A stretch of DNA of 64,000 bases, taken from NCBI RefSeq assembly GCF_014203715.1, contig NZ_JACHJP010000010.1, forward strand, positions 62,001-126,000, read 5' to 3'. Below, piece by piece: positions 18,392 to 26,496 of the stretch. Numbering within the stretch: the first letter of the stretch is position 1; each line of letters opens with the position of its first letter. The notes beneath the pieces are model-generated. The model had not been told where the DNA came from. It did not search any database and was given only the letters and a program-made list of their open reading frames with translations. The translations under genes and the position numbers were made by a program. Source of the stretch: Streptosporangium saharense (lineage in GTDB: Bacteria > Actinomycetota > Actinomycetes > Streptosporangiales > Streptosporangiaceae).

Positions 18392-20125
18392 GTGACCATG
18401 CTTGACGCTGCCCTGCCCGAAATCACCGAGATCTCCGAGACTCCGTCTGACGTGTCCGAGTTCACCCTCCTCGGCCTGCCCAAGCCGCTGGTGAACGGGC
18501 TCGCCCGTCAGGGCATCGACAGCCCCTTCCCCATCCAGCGGGCCACCATCCCCGACATTCTCGCGGGTAACGACGTTCTCGGTCGCGGCCAGACCGGCTC
18601 GGGCAAGACGCTGGCCTTCGGCCTGCCGATGATGGCCCGTATCGCCGGGGGCAAGGCCCGTCCCGGCCGCCCGCTGGCGGTCGTCCTGGTGCCGACCCGC
18701 GAGCTTGCCATGCAGGTCACCGACGCGCTGGAGCCGCTTGGCCGTGGCCTGTCGCTGCGGATGAAGACCGTCGTCGGCGGCATGTCCATGGGCCGTCAGA
18801 TCGAGGCGCTGCGCCGCGGCGTCGAGGTCGTCGTCGCCACCCCCGGTCGTCTCACCGACCTGATCCAGCAGGGTGAGTGCACGCTGGACGAGGTCCAGGT
18901 GACCATCCTGGACGAGGCCGACCACATGTGTGACCTGGGCTTCTTCCCGGTCGTCAGCGCGATCCTGCAGCAGACGCCCTCCGACAGCCAGCGGCTGCTG
19001 TTCTCCGCCACCCTCGACGGTGACGTGGACAAGCTGGTGCGGCGCTTCCTCACCGACCCGATCACCCACTCGATGGCGCCGCCCGCCTCCTCGGTCGAGA
19101 CCATGGAGCACCACGTGCTCGAGGTCCACCGCGACGACAAGTTCCCGGTGACCGCCGAGATCGCCAACCGCGAGGGCCGCACCATCATGTTCGTGCGCAC
19201 CCAGCACGGGGTGGACCGGCTGTGCAAGCAGCTCGCCCAGGTCGGCGTCAAGTCCGGCGGTCTGCACGGCGGCAAGCGCCAGAACCAGCGGACCCGCATC
19301 CTCGCCGAGTTCAAGGAAGGCGAGATCAACGTCCTGGTCTGCACCGACGTCGCCGCCCGTGGCATCCACGTCGACAACATCAGCCTGGTGCTGCACGTGG
19401 ACCCGCCGCAGGACCACAAGAGCTACCTGCACCGCGGCGGCCGTACGGCGCGCGCGGGGGAGAAGGGCACCGTCATGACGCTGGTGCTCCCCAACGAGCG
19501 CCGCTCGACCGACGCGATGACCCGCCGCGCGGGCATCAAGCCCTTCCGCCTCAAGGCCACCCCGGGCCACCCGCGCCTGGAGGAGGTCGCCGGGGCGCGT
19601 CAGCCCAGCGGCGAGCCGATCCCGGTCTGGGAGCCCGCGGCCCCGGTCGCCAAGCAGCGCGAGCGGCGCGGCGGCTTCGGCGGGGGACGTGGCCCGCGCC
19701 GCTTCCGTGACCGTCCCGGTCACGGTGGCGACGGCTACCAGCCGCGCGAGCGTTCCGCCGGTGAGGGCGGGCGCGCCGAGCGTCCCTACCGCGCCGAGCG
19801 CCCGGAGCACTCGGAGTTCCGCTCCGAGCGTCCCGAGCACCGGCAGGAGCGTCGTTTCGACGGCCGTCCCGAGAGCCGCGGCACCGGTGGCTACCGTGGC
19901 GGCGAGCGCAGGGAGCCCTTCCGTGGCGGCGGCGAGCGTCCCTTCCGCGCCGGTGGGGAGCGTCCCTTCAGGTCCGCGGAGCGTCCCGCTGCCGATCGCG
20001 GCGAGCCCTTCCGCGGTGGCGAGCGCCGGGAGCCGTTCCGTGGCGGCGAGGCCCGTGGCGGCGAGTTCCGCTCGGGCGGCCGTCCCGAGAGCAGGGGAAG
20101 GCGCGGCGGCTACCACGGTCGCTGA
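18392..20125 (+). CDS. DEAD-box ATP-dependent RNA helicase with RGG/RE-rich tail
   Basis: The 577-residue protein has the two RecA-like domains of DEAD-box helicases: Q-motif region, motif I GQTGSGKT, motif Ia PTRELA, Ib TPGR, motif II DEAD, motif III SAT, and C-terminal HRGGRTARAG (motif VI HRxGRxxR). Roughly the last 150 residues are low-complexity, rich in Arg, Gly, Glu and Pro, with repeated GERREPFRGG, ERPFR and AERPEH units, likely disordered and RNA-binding. The role is probably RNA unwinding in mRNA decay or ribosome assembly. GTG 18392 is chosen; GTG 18356 and ATG 18398 are in frame. Confidence 0.9.
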   Translation: MTMLDAALPEITEISETPSDVSEFTLLGLPKPLVNGLARQGIDSPFPIQRATIPDILAGNDVLGRGQTGSGKTLAFGLPMMARIAGGKARPGRPLAVVLVPTRELAMQVTDALEPLGRGLSLRMKTVVGGMSMGRQIEALRRGVEVVVATPGRLTDLIQQGECTLDEVQVTILDEADHMCDLGFFPVVSAILQQTPSDSQRLLFSATLDGDVDKLVRRFLTDPITHSMAPPASSVETMEHHVLEVHRDDKFPVTAEIANREGRTIMFVRTQHGVDRLCKQLAQVGVKSGGLHGGKRQNQRTRILAEFKEGEINVLVCTDVAARGIHVDNISLVLHVDPPQDHKSYLHRGGRTARAGEKGTVMTLVLPNERRSTDAMTRRAGIKPFRLKATPGHPRLEEVAGARQPSGEPIPVWEPAAPVAKQRERRGGFGGGRGPRRFRDRPGHGGDGYQPRERSAGEGGRAERPYRAERPEHSEFRSERPEHRQERRFDGRPESRGTGGYRGGERREPFRGGGERPFRAGGERPFRSAERPAADRGEPFRGGERREPFRGGEARGGEFRSGGRPESRGRRGGYHGR

Positions 20126-20169
20126 CCCTCCTGCCGTGCCTTTCACGAGGCACGACGCATGACGACCCC

Positions 20170-20207
20170 GACGGGGCCGGTACGGCACACGCCGTACCGG
20201 CCCCGTC
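20170..20207 (+). terminator. Strong hairpin terminator after the helicase gene
   Basis: A perfect 17-bp stem (20170-20186 with 20191-20207) closes an ACAC loop, 44 bp after the helicase stop. It is GC-rich and lacks a U-tract. Confidence 0.88.
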
Positions 20208-20284
20208 CGGCGTTCGGCGGCGGACCCGGAACACGCGGGATGTCCAGAGCGTGGACTCTCATCCACCGCGGTCCGCGAGGCCGT

Positions 20285-20290
20285 TAGGCT
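20285..20290 (+). promoter_or_regulatory. Candidate -10 element for hisE
   Basis: TAGGCT lies 33 bp upstream of the hisE ATG. No clear -35 hexamer was found at the usual distance. Confidence 0.35.
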
Positions 20291-20323
20291 TGGCAGCGAC
20301 ATCCCACGACGCCGAGAGAGACC

Positions 20324-20587
20324 ATGAAGACCTTCGAAGAGCTGTACGCCGAGCTGTCAGACAAGGCGCGCACCCGCCCCGAGGGGTCGGGCACCGTGGC
20401 CGCGCTGGACGCCGGAGTCCATGCCATCGGCAAGAAGGTCGTCGAGGAGGCCGCGGAGAGCTGGATGGCCGCCGAGCACGAGTCGAACGAGCGGGCCGCG
20501 GAGGAGATCTCCCAGCTGCTCTACCACGTGCAGGTCCTCATGCTCGCCAAGGGGATCGGGCTGGACGAGGTCTACAAGCATCTGTGA
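20324..20587 (+). CDS. hisE: Phosphoribosyl-ATP pyrophosphatase
   Basis: The 87-residue all-helical protein is HisE, which hydrolyses phosphoribosyl-ATP in the second step of histidine synthesis. The metal-binding segment [14 protein letters not shown] carries the conserved Glu residues, followed by [14 protein letters not shown]. As in most actinobacteria it is a stand-alone protein, not fused to HisI, and is paired with hisG, which starts 57 bp downstream. Confidence 0.95.
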   Translation: MKTFEELYAELSDKARTRPEGSGTVAALDAGVHAIGKKVVEEAAESWMAAEHESNERAAEEISQLLYHVQVLMLAKGIGLDEVYKHL

Positions 20588-20644
20588 GCCGGTGCGCCCG
20601 GCTCACGTTCCCAGACCGCAGACCAGTCCAAGGAAGCCACAGCC

Positions 20645-21490
20645 ATGCTCCGTCTCGCCGTTCCCAACAAGGGCGCCCTCAACGAGGCAGCCCAGACCAT
20701 CCTCAAGGAAGCCGGATACCGTTCCCGCAAGGACAGCAAGGAGCTCGTGGTCGTCGACCCGGAGAACTCCTGCGAGCTGTTCTTCCTACGCCCGAAGGAC
20801 ATCGCCGTCTACGTCGGCGAGGGCACCCTCGACGCGGGCATCACGGGTCGTGACATGCTCCACGACTCGGGCGCGCAGGTCGAGGAGATCATGCCGCTCG
20901 GCTTCGGCGCCTCGACCTTCCGCTTCGCGGCCAATCCGGGCGCCTTCGCCTCGGTCATGGACCTCAAGGGCAAGCGCGTCGCCACCTCCTACGCCGGTCT
21001 GCTCAGCGCCTACCTCGGAGAACAGGGCGTGGACGCCCGGGTGATCAAGCTGGACGGCGCGGTCGAGACGGCGATCAGGCTGGGGGTCGCCGACGCGGTC
21101 GCCGACGTCGTCGAGACCGGCACCACGCTGCGCAACATCGGCCTTGAGGTCTTCGGCGAGCCGATCGCCACCTCCGAGGCCGTGCTGATCAAGCGGACCG
21201 GCACCGGGGACAGCCCCAGGGTGCAGCAGCTCGTCCGCCGCCTGCAGGGCGTGCTGATGGCACGTGACTACGTGATGATGGACTACGACATCAGGGTCGA
21301 GCGCATCGAGGAGGCCATCGCCCTGACCCCCGGCATGGAGGGGCCCACGGTCTCCCCGCTGCACCGGGAGGGCTGGGTCGCGGTCCGCGCCATGGTGCCG
21401 CGCAAGGGCCACCAGCAGGTGATGGACCAGCTCTGGGAGATCGGCGCCAAGGCCATCCTGGTCACCGCCATCTTCGCCTGCCGCGTCTGA
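20645..21490 (+). CDS. hisG: ATP phosphoribosyltransferase, long form
   Basis: The 281-residue protein is the long, HisZ-independent form of HisG, the first committed enzyme of histidine synthesis. It shows PNKGALNEAA, the DAGITGRDML segment, the PRPP loop VETGTTLRNIGLEV, and a C-terminal ACT-like domain (about residues 205-281) that binds histidine for feedback inhibition. The ATG at 20645 follows the hisE gene in the conserved hisE-hisG pair. Its stop codon overlaps a TGACA-AA-TGTCA palindrome that probably belongs to the downstream exporter promoter. Confidence 0.96.
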   Translation: MLRLAVPNKGALNEAAQTILKEAGYRSRKDSKELVVVDPENSCELFFLRPKDIAVYVGEGTLDAGITGRDMLHDSGAQVEEIMPLGFGASTFRFAANPGAFASVMDLKGKRVATSYAGLLSAYLGEQGVDARVIKLDGAVETAIRLGVADAVADVVETGTTLRNIGLEVFGEPIATSEAVLIKRTGTGDSPRVQQLVRRLQGVLMARDYVMMDYDIRVERIEEAIALTPGMEGPTVSPLHREGWVAVRAMVPRKGHQQVMDQLWEIGAKAILVTAIFACRV

Positions 21491-21499
21491 CAAATGTCA
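21488..21499 (+). promoter_or_regulatory. Candidate operator for the DesR-like response regulator
   Basis: TGACAAATGTCA is a palindrome with perfect 5-bp arms around an AA centre. It sits about 67 bp upstream of the start of the exporter operon, a position suited to activation by a NarL/LuxR-type response regulator. The cognate regulator would be the one encoded at 24342-24947. Confidence 0.55.
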
Positions 21500-21523
21500 T
21501 CGTCAAGGCGGGATCACCGGCAC

Positions 21524-21553
21524 TGACGCCGTAGGCGGGCCCGCTTCTAGCGT
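21524..21553 (+). promoter_or_regulatory. Promoter of the ABC exporter/two-component operon
   Basis: A -35-like TGACGC (21524-21529) and -10 TAGCGT (21548-21553) are separated by 18 bp. The -10 ends 7 nt before the ATG at 21561, so the transcript is probably leaderless. Confidence 0.55.
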
Positions 21554-21560
21554 TACGTCC

Positions 21561-22445
21561 ATGAACGCCATCGCCTTCACCGACGTGAGCAGGTCCTACG
21601 GGAACGTGCTCGCCGTCGACGGCCTGAACCTCACCGTGGAGACGGGCAGGACCGTCGCGCTCCTCGGCCCGAACGGGGCTGGGAAGTCCACGTCGATCAA
21701 CATGCTGCTTGGCCTGATCCGTCCGAGCGGGGGCCGGATCGAGCTGTTCGGACGTCCCCCGGAGCAGGCCGTCGCCAGGGGTGAGGTCGGCGCCATGCTG
21801 CAGGACGGTGAGCTGATTCCCGAGCTCACCGTCAGGGAGCTGGTCGACTTCGTGCGCGGGCTCTACCCGGAGCCGCTCGACCTGGACGCGATCCTCCAGA
21901 TGGCCGACCTCACCGACCTGGCGGGACGCAGGGCGGGCAAACTGTCCGGCGGGCAGAGCCAGCGGGTCAGGTTCGCCCTGGCCGTCGCGGGCGCCCCCAG
22001 GCTGCTGGTGCTCGACGAGCCGACCGCGGCCATGGACGTGGAGTCGCGGCAGCGGTTCTGGGCCGCCATGCGCGACTACGCGGCGGGCGGCCGTACCGTC
22101 CTGTTCGCCACCCACTACCTGGAGGAGGCCGACGAGAACTCCGACCGGGTGATCGTGGTCGCCAGGGGACGGGTCGTCGCCGACGGCACCGCGGCGCAGA
22201 TCAAGGCGAAGGCGGGCGGGCACGCCGTCCGCTTCACCCTCGACGGGCAGTCCGCTGCCGGACTGGACGCCCTGCCCGGTGTCTCGGCGGTCGAGGTCAC
22301 GGGGGGTACGGCGACGCTGCGTACCGCAGACCCCGACGCGACCGTGGCCGCCCTCTACCGGGGCACCTCGCTGGAGATCCGCGACCTCAGGCTCGCCGGA
22401 GCCGACCTCGAAGACGCCTTCCTCGCCCTCACCCGGGAGCCGTGA
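21561..22445 (+). CDS. ABC exporter ATP-binding protein
   Basis: The 294-residue ATPase has Walker A GPNGAGKSTS, signature LSGGQSQRVRFAL, Walker B LLVLDEPTAAMD and switch His in FATHYLEEAD, followed by a C-terminal regulatory extension. It is the first gene of a four-gene operon with the permease, a histidine kinase and a response regulator. This arrangement is known from DesKR-like and NatRK-like systems, in which the two-component system controls its own exporter. The substrate is unknown. The ATG at 21561 is probably also the transcription start. Confidence 0.93.
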   Translation: MNAIAFTDVSRSYGNVLAVDGLNLTVETGRTVALLGPNGAGKSTSINMLLGLIRPSGGRIELFGRPPEQAVARGEVGAMLQDGELIPELTVRELVDFVRGLYPEPLDLDAILQMADLTDLAGRRAGKLSGGQSQRVRFALAVAGAPRLLVLDEPTAAMDVESRQRFWAAMRDYAAGGRTVLFATHYLEEADENSDRVIVVARGRVVADGTAAQIKAKAGGHAVRFTLDGQSAAGLDALPGVSAVEVTGGTATLRTADPDATVAALYRGTSLEIRDLRLAGADLEDAFLALTREP

Positions 22446-23179
22446 TGCCGAACCACATCAGGGTCGAGATCCTGAGAATGCTGCGCAACAAGCGCTACGT
22501 CATCTTCGTCGTGGCCTTCCCCGTGGTGCTCTACGTGCTCTTCTGCAACATCGTCGCGGGCCAGGCGAGCTCCGGTGGAGGAGGGGCCGCGGCCTATCTG
22601 ATGGTGTCCATGGGCGCCTACGGCGCGCTCTCGGCCTCCATCATGAGCACCGCCGTACCCTGGGCGCAGGAGAGGCAGGCCGGGTGGCTGCGTCAGCTCC
22701 AGATCACCCCGCTGCCGGGCTGGTCGATCATCCTGACCAAGCTGGTCTCCACGCTGCTGCTGGCGCTGCCCTCGCTGGCGCTGGTCTTCGTGGTCGCCAT
22801 GACGACGCAGGGGGTCTCGCTGGCGCCGGGGCGGTGGGCCCTGCTGTTCCTGGGCATGTGGATTGGCATCCTGCCCTTCGCCGCGCTCGGCCTCGCCGTC
22901 GGCTCGCTGGTCCCCCCGGACACCGCCCAGCCGGCCGCCATGATCGGCATGTTCGGGCTGGCGATCCTGGGCGGCCTGTGGTTCCCTGTTGACACCATGC
23001 CCGCGACCATGCAGACCATCGCCCACGCGCTGCCCTCCTTCTCGTACGCGGACATCGGCTGGAACCTCGTCTCGGGGCAGGCGCCGCCGCTCCAGGATGT
23101 GGTCACGACCCTGGTCTGGGCCGTCGTTCTCGGCGCAGCCGCCGTGTTCGCCTACCGCAGGGCGACAGCACGGGCATGA
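22445..23179 (+). CDS. ABC-2 type exporter permease
   Basis: The 244-residue membrane protein has six hydrophobic segments and the ABC-2 loop QERQAGWLRQLQITPLPGWSII after the second. A GLWFPVDTMPATMQ segment before the last helices is typical of this permease family. It pairs with the ATPase encoded immediately upstream (ATG overlaps the upstream stop by one base; GTG 22442 is an alternative). The stop overlaps the kinase gene. Confidence 0.92.
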   Translation: MPNHIRVEILRMLRNKRYVIFVVAFPVVLYVLFCNIVAGQASSGGGGAAAYLMVSMGAYGALSASIMSTAVPWAQERQAGWLRQLQITPLPGWSIILTKLVSTLLLALPSLALVFVVAMTTQGVSLAPGRWALLFLGMWIGILPFAALGLAVGSLVPPDTAQPAAMIGMFGLAILGGLWFPVDTMPATMQTIAHALPSFSYADIGWNLVSGQAPPLQDVVTTLVWAVVLGAAAVFAYRRATARA

Positions 23180-24345
23180 CGAGAGGCCTGAGGTTCCTCA
23201 CCGAGGAGGTCCAGACGGGGACGGACGGTCCCCAGCCCCGCTGGAAGCGGATCGGCTGGCTGTCCATCGGCATGGTCTACCTGTTCTTCCCCGTCTCGGA
23301 GATCGCCTCGGGGAAGTTGCGGGGTCCCCAGGCGGTGTGGGCCGTGCTCGGTCTGGGCGTCTTCGTCCTCGCCTACCTCGGGGCCGCGCTGAGCCGCTGG
23401 CAGGACGGGGAGGACGGCGAGGGGCGGGTCGGCCCCGTGACCTACACCATGGTCGCGGTCGCCACCGTGCTGGCGGTCGTGCTGCCGGTGGCCTTCGGCG
23501 GCGGCTGGCTGACCCTGCCGATCTACACGACCGTGATCTACAGCATGGCGTTGAGCTCACGGGTCTCGGCCGTCGCCGCCGTCGCGATGGGGACTGTCGT
23601 CCTGCTGATCGGCCTGCTGAAGGACCACGACCTCGGCAGCACGGTGGTGCTCGTCTTCCAGGTCCTCACCCTGACGGTCCTGTTCACCCGGGTGCGCAGG
23701 ACCAAGATCCTGGTGGTCCAGCTCCGTCAGGCGCAGCGGGAGGTGGCGCGGCTGGCCGCGGGGGAGGAGCGGCTGCGCATCGCCCGTGACCTGCACGACC
23801 TGCTCGGCCACAGCCTCTCCCTGATCGTGCTGAAGAGCGAGCTGGCCGGGCGGCTTGCCGAGAGCGGCTCTGAACGCGCGCTGCCGGAGATCCGCGACAT
23901 CGAGTCCGTCGCCAGGCAGTCGCTGGTCGAGGTGCGCGACGCCGTCACCGGCTACCGGCAGCGCGGCCTGTCCGGCGAGCTCGACGGGGCCAGGGCCGCG
24001 CTTGAGGCGGCGGGGACGCGGGTCAGCGTCAGGCTCGCGGGCACCCCGCTGCCCGACCACCTCGACGGGCTGCTCGGCTGGGCGGTGCGCGAGGGGGTCA
24101 CCAACGTCATCAGGCACGCCGGGGCTGACAGCTGCGCGATCGAGGTCAGCTACGACGGCAGCACCGGCGTCCTGGAGATCGTCGACGACGGGGACGGGGC
24201 CGTGCCGTACGGGACGGAGCAGGGCAACGGGCTGGCCGGGCTCGCCGAGCGGGTCGAGGCGGCGGGCGGCACGGTGTCCGCGGGCCCCCGCGGCGGGGGC
24301 TTCGCGCTGCGGGTCGCGGTGCCCTCCGCGGGGGCGGGCGCGTGA
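23176..24345 (+). CDS. DesK-like sensor histidine kinase
   Basis: The 389-residue kinase has about five N-terminal membrane segments (residues 25-170), a dimerisation/phosphoacceptor domain of the HisKA_3 type with H207 in RDLHDLLGHSLS, and a HATPase domain ending in GNGLAGLAERVEAAGG and GGGFALRV. The absence of a large extracellular domain suggests that the signal is sensed in the membrane, as in DesK. It overlaps both neighbours by 4 nt. Confidence 0.93.
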   Translation: MTRGLRFLTEEVQTGTDGPQPRWKRIGWLSIGMVYLFFPVSEIASGKLRGPQAVWAVLGLGVFVLAYLGAALSRWQDGEDGEGRVGPVTYTMVAVATVLAVVLPVAFGGGWLTLPIYTTVIYSMALSSRVSAVAAVAMGTVVLLIGLLKDHDLGSTVVLVFQVLTLTVLFTRVRRTKILVVQLRQAQREVARLAAGEERLRIARDLHDLLGHSLSLIVLKSELAGRLAESGSERALPEIRDIESVARQSLVEVRDAVTGYRQRGLSGELDGARAALEAAGTRVSVRLAGTPLPDHLDGLLGWAVREGVTNVIRHAGADSCAIEVSYDGSTGVLEIVDDGDGAVPYGTEQGNGLAGLAERVEAAGGTVSAGPRGGGFALRVAVPSAGAGA

Positions 24346-24947
24346 TCAGGGTCCTGCTGGTCGAGGACCAGGCGATGGTCAGGGGCGCGCTGGCCTCGCT
24401 GCTGGGGCTCGAACCCGACATCGAGGTGGTCGGCGAGGCCGCCTCGGGTCACGAGGCGCTCCAGGTCGCCCTTGAGACGCGCCCCGACGTCGTGCTGCTC
24501 GACATCGAGATGCCCGGTGGGGACGGGATCACCGCCGGGGCGGGCATCCGCGAGGCGCTGCCCGGCTGCCAGGTCATGATCCTGACGACCTTCGGCCGTC
24601 CCGGCTACCTGCGGCGGGCGATGGAGGCCGGGGCGGTGGCCTTCCTGGTGAAGGACAGCCCGGCCCGGGAGCTCGCCGCCGCCATCCGCCGGGTCCGCGC
24701 CGGTGAGCGGGTCATCGACCCGGGGCTGGCCGCCGCCGCGCTGAGCGCCGGGCCCAATCCGCTCTCACCGAGAGAGCGTGACGTCCTGGCCGCGGCGGCC
24801 GACGGCTCGACCGTCGGCGACATCGCGCTGAACCTGCACCTGTCGGAGGGGACGGTCCGCAACTACCTGTCCTCGGCCATCCAGAAGACCCAGGCCCGCA
24901 ACCGCATCGAGGCGGTACGGCGCGCCCAGGCGCAGGGCTGGCTCTGA
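24342..24947 (+). CDS. NarL/LuxR-family response regulator
   Basis: The 201-residue protein has a receiver domain with phosphoacceptor D54 (VVLLDIEMPGG), conserved Lys in VAFLVKDSPA, and a C-terminal LuxR-type helix-turn-helix (LSPRERDVLAAAADGSTVGDIALNLHLSEGTVRNYLS region, about residues 135-190). It is the partner of the kinase encoded just upstream (GTG overlaps the kinase stop). It probably binds the TGACA-TGTCA palindrome ahead of the operon. Confidence 0.94.
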   Translation: MIRVLLVEDQAMVRGALASLLGLEPDIEVVGEAASGHEALQVALETRPDVVLLDIEMPGGDGITAGAGIREALPGCQVMILTTFGRPGYLRRAMEAGAVAFLVKDSPARELAAAIRRVRAGERVIDPGLAAAALSAGPNPLSPRERDVLAAAADGSTVGDIALNLHLSEGTVRNYLSSAIQKTQARNRIEAVRRAQAQGWL

Positions 24948-24961
24948 TCCGCCCGCCCGCG

Positions 24962-25804
24962 TCAGGACGACAGGCTCGCGGCCTCCTCTTCCTCGATCTG
25001 CCGGTTCCAGTCCTGCTTGACGGCGCGCCACGTCTCGTCGTCGCGGCCGACCCGCCAGTAACCGGAGATGGACAGCCGTGACAGCGGGATCCCGCGCTCG
25101 GCCCGCAGGTGGCGGCGGAGCGTCCTGACGAAGGCCGCCTCGCCGTGCACGAAGGCGTGCGGGGTGCCCTCGGGGAAGTCCAGCTCGCGCACCGCGGTGA
25201 CCAGCGCGTCGCCGACCGGCGCGTCGCCCCGGTGGAACCAGACGATCTTCGTGTCGCCGGGGGAGTCGAGCCGCTGCTCCTCCTGCGGGCCCGCGACCTC
25301 GACCAGCACGTGGGCCAGCACGCCGGAGGGCAGCCGCTCAAGGGAGGCCGCGATGGCGGGAAGCGCGCTCTCGTCGCCGACGAACAGGTGCCAGTCCGCC
25401 TCGGGGTCGGGGGCGTACCCGCCGCCGGGGCCGAAGAAGTGGATCTCCTCCCCGGGCTGTACGGCCGCCGCCCAGGGGCCCGCGATGCCGCTGTCGCCGT
25501 GGTGGACGAAGTCGATGGCCAGTTCGAGCGTCTCGGGGTCCCACGAGCGCACGGTGTAGGTGCGGGTGGTCGGCCACTGTTCGCGGGGAAGTTCGTTCTG
25601 GATCCGTTCCAGATCGAACGGCCCGGAATAGGTCACCCCGTGTGGGGGGAACAGAAGTTTGACGTAGTGGTCGGTGAACGCGCCCGCGCCGAAACCCGCG
25701 AGTCCCTCGCCGCCGAGCACCACGCGGATCATGTGCGGCGTGATCCACTCGACCCGTTTCACCTGGCCACGGATGGTCTTACGCGCAGGTCTGCCCTCTG
25801 CCAT
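24962..25804 (-). CDS. Siderophore-interacting protein (FAD-dependent ferric-siderophore reductase)
   Basis: The 280-residue protein belongs to the SIP/ViuB family, which reduces ferric siderophores in the cytoplasm. The FAD-binding segment RTYTVRSWD and the NAD(P)H-domain pieces LFVGDESALPAI and AFVHGEAAFVRTLRRHL are characteristic, as is the C-terminal ISGYWRVGRDDETW. The ATG at 25804 is preceded on its own strand by a near-consensus iron box (25825-25843), so expression should rise under iron limitation. No siderophore transporter genes are next to it. Confidence 0.94.
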   Translation of the reverse strand: MAEGRPARKTIRGQVKRVEWITPHMIRVVLGGEGLAGFGAGAFTDHYVKLLFPPHGVTYSGPFDLERIQNELPREQWPTTRTYTVRSWDPETLELAIDFVHHGDSGIAGPWAAAVQPGEEIHFFGPGGGYAPDPEADWHLFVGDESALPAIAASLERLPSGVLAHVLVEVAGPQEEQRLDSPGDTKIVWFHRGDAPVGDALVTAVRELDFPEGTPHAFVHGEAAFVRTLRRHLRAERGIPLSRLSISGYWRVGRDDETWRAVKQDWNRQIEEEEAASLSS

Positions 25805-25824
25805 AGGTAACTCCCCGATGGTCG

Positions 25825-25843
25825 TTAGGTTAGGTTGCCCTAA
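25825..25843 (-). promoter_or_regulatory. DtxR/IdeR/DmdR-type iron box upstream of the siderophore-interacting protein gene
   Basis: The plus-strand sequence TTAGGTTAGGTTGCCCTAA is a near-exact match to the actinobacterial iron box. It lies 20 bp upstream of the start codon of the minus-strand gene, where repressor binding would block transcription. Confidence 0.88.
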
Positions 25844-25939
25844 GTAGTAGCATACGGTGATTTAAGTGGCATAGCCGTTTGATGGTTTCTTTGAGTAGCC
25901 CCTGGCACCCATCGCCATAAATCCCTTTTGTGGATCAAT

Positions 25940-25955
25940 ATCCCTATATAGGGAT
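25940..25955. repeat. Perfect 16-bp AT-rich palindrome
   Basis: ATCCCTATATAGGGAT is a perfect palindrome within an AT-rich island (about 25845-25970) between the divergent siderophore-interacting and SnoaL-like genes. It may be a dimeric repressor site or a transcribed hairpin. Its owner is unknown. Confidence 0.6.
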
Positions 25956-26041
25956 CGTCGGCGAGTGCCTGGAGTCCGCTTCCCTGTCCTTTCTCGGCCA
26001 CACGTCTCGTCCGCACGGCCCGCACGTGTCCCGGCCGTGCC

Positions 26042-26074
26042 TACTCTGGAGTACTATTCTGGAGAGAAGTCTCT
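26042..26074 (+). promoter_or_regulatory. Two tandem short palindromes in the SnoaL-like gene promoter
   Basis: TACTCTGGAGTA (26042-26053) and AGAGAAGTCTCT (26063-26074) are both 5-2-5 palindromes, starting 21 bp apart (two helical turns). A -10-like TACTAT lies between them at 26052-26057. This is a plausible operator pair for the gene starting at 26093. Confidence 0.4.
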
Positions 26075-26092
26075 AAAACTACCGGAGGTTCC

Positions 26093-26479
26093 GTGAACGC
26101 CGTAGACCGTCTGTACCGGGGCTTCGCCGCCCGCGACCCCGAGGCGATCCTGGGCGCGCTCCACCCGGAGTTCGTCGGCACCGTGAGCGCGGGCATGCCG
26201 CTGGGCGTCGGCGGCACGCACACGGGTCCGGCGGCGATGCTCGGCGACTGCTGGGGAGTGGTCTTCACCCACCTGGACACCGCGCCGTACCCCGAGGAGC
26301 AGGTCTGGTCGAACCCCGAGCGGGTCGTGGTGTTCGGGCACTACCGGGGGACGGCCCGCGCGAGCGGCCGCGCGCACGAGGCGGCCTTCGCCCATGACCT
26401 GCGCGTCAGGGACGGCCTGGTCGCCTCGCTGGTCCAGATCACCGACACCGCCAGGTGGGTTGAGGCCCTCGCTGATTGA
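26093..26479 (+). CDS. SnoaL/NTF2-like domain protein
   Basis: The 128-residue protein has the compact alpha+beta cone fold pattern of NTF2/SnoaL-like proteins: N-terminal helix with VDRLYRGFAARDPEAILGALHPEF, a central TAMLGDCWGVVF-like helix, and C-terminal strands (VVVFGHYRGTAR, LRVRDGLVASLVQITDTARWVEAL). The substrate is not predictable. GTG 26093 has GGAGG at 26082-26086. It lies divergent to the siderophore-interacting gene and convergent to the EAL-CBS gene. Confidence 0.8.
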   Translation: MNAVDRLYRGFAARDPEAILGALHPEFVGTVSAGMPLGVGGTHTGPAAMLGDCWGVVFTHLDTAPYPEEQVWSNPERVVVFGHYRGTARASGRAHEAAFAHDLRVRDGLVASLVQITDTARWVEALAD

Positions 26480-26496
26480 TCTACGATGTAAAGGTG

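Noticed and set aside
20170-20207. Large hairpin considered as a CRISPR or mobile-element remnant
   Set aside because: Single perfect stem-loop after a stop codon, no repeat copies nearby; a terminator explains it.
18320-20302. 660-codon open frame on the minus strand opposite the DEAD-box helicase
   Set aside because: It is the antisense of a GC3-rich gene; composition is Ala/Gly/Arg-rich with no domain, and the plus strand encodes all helicase motifs.
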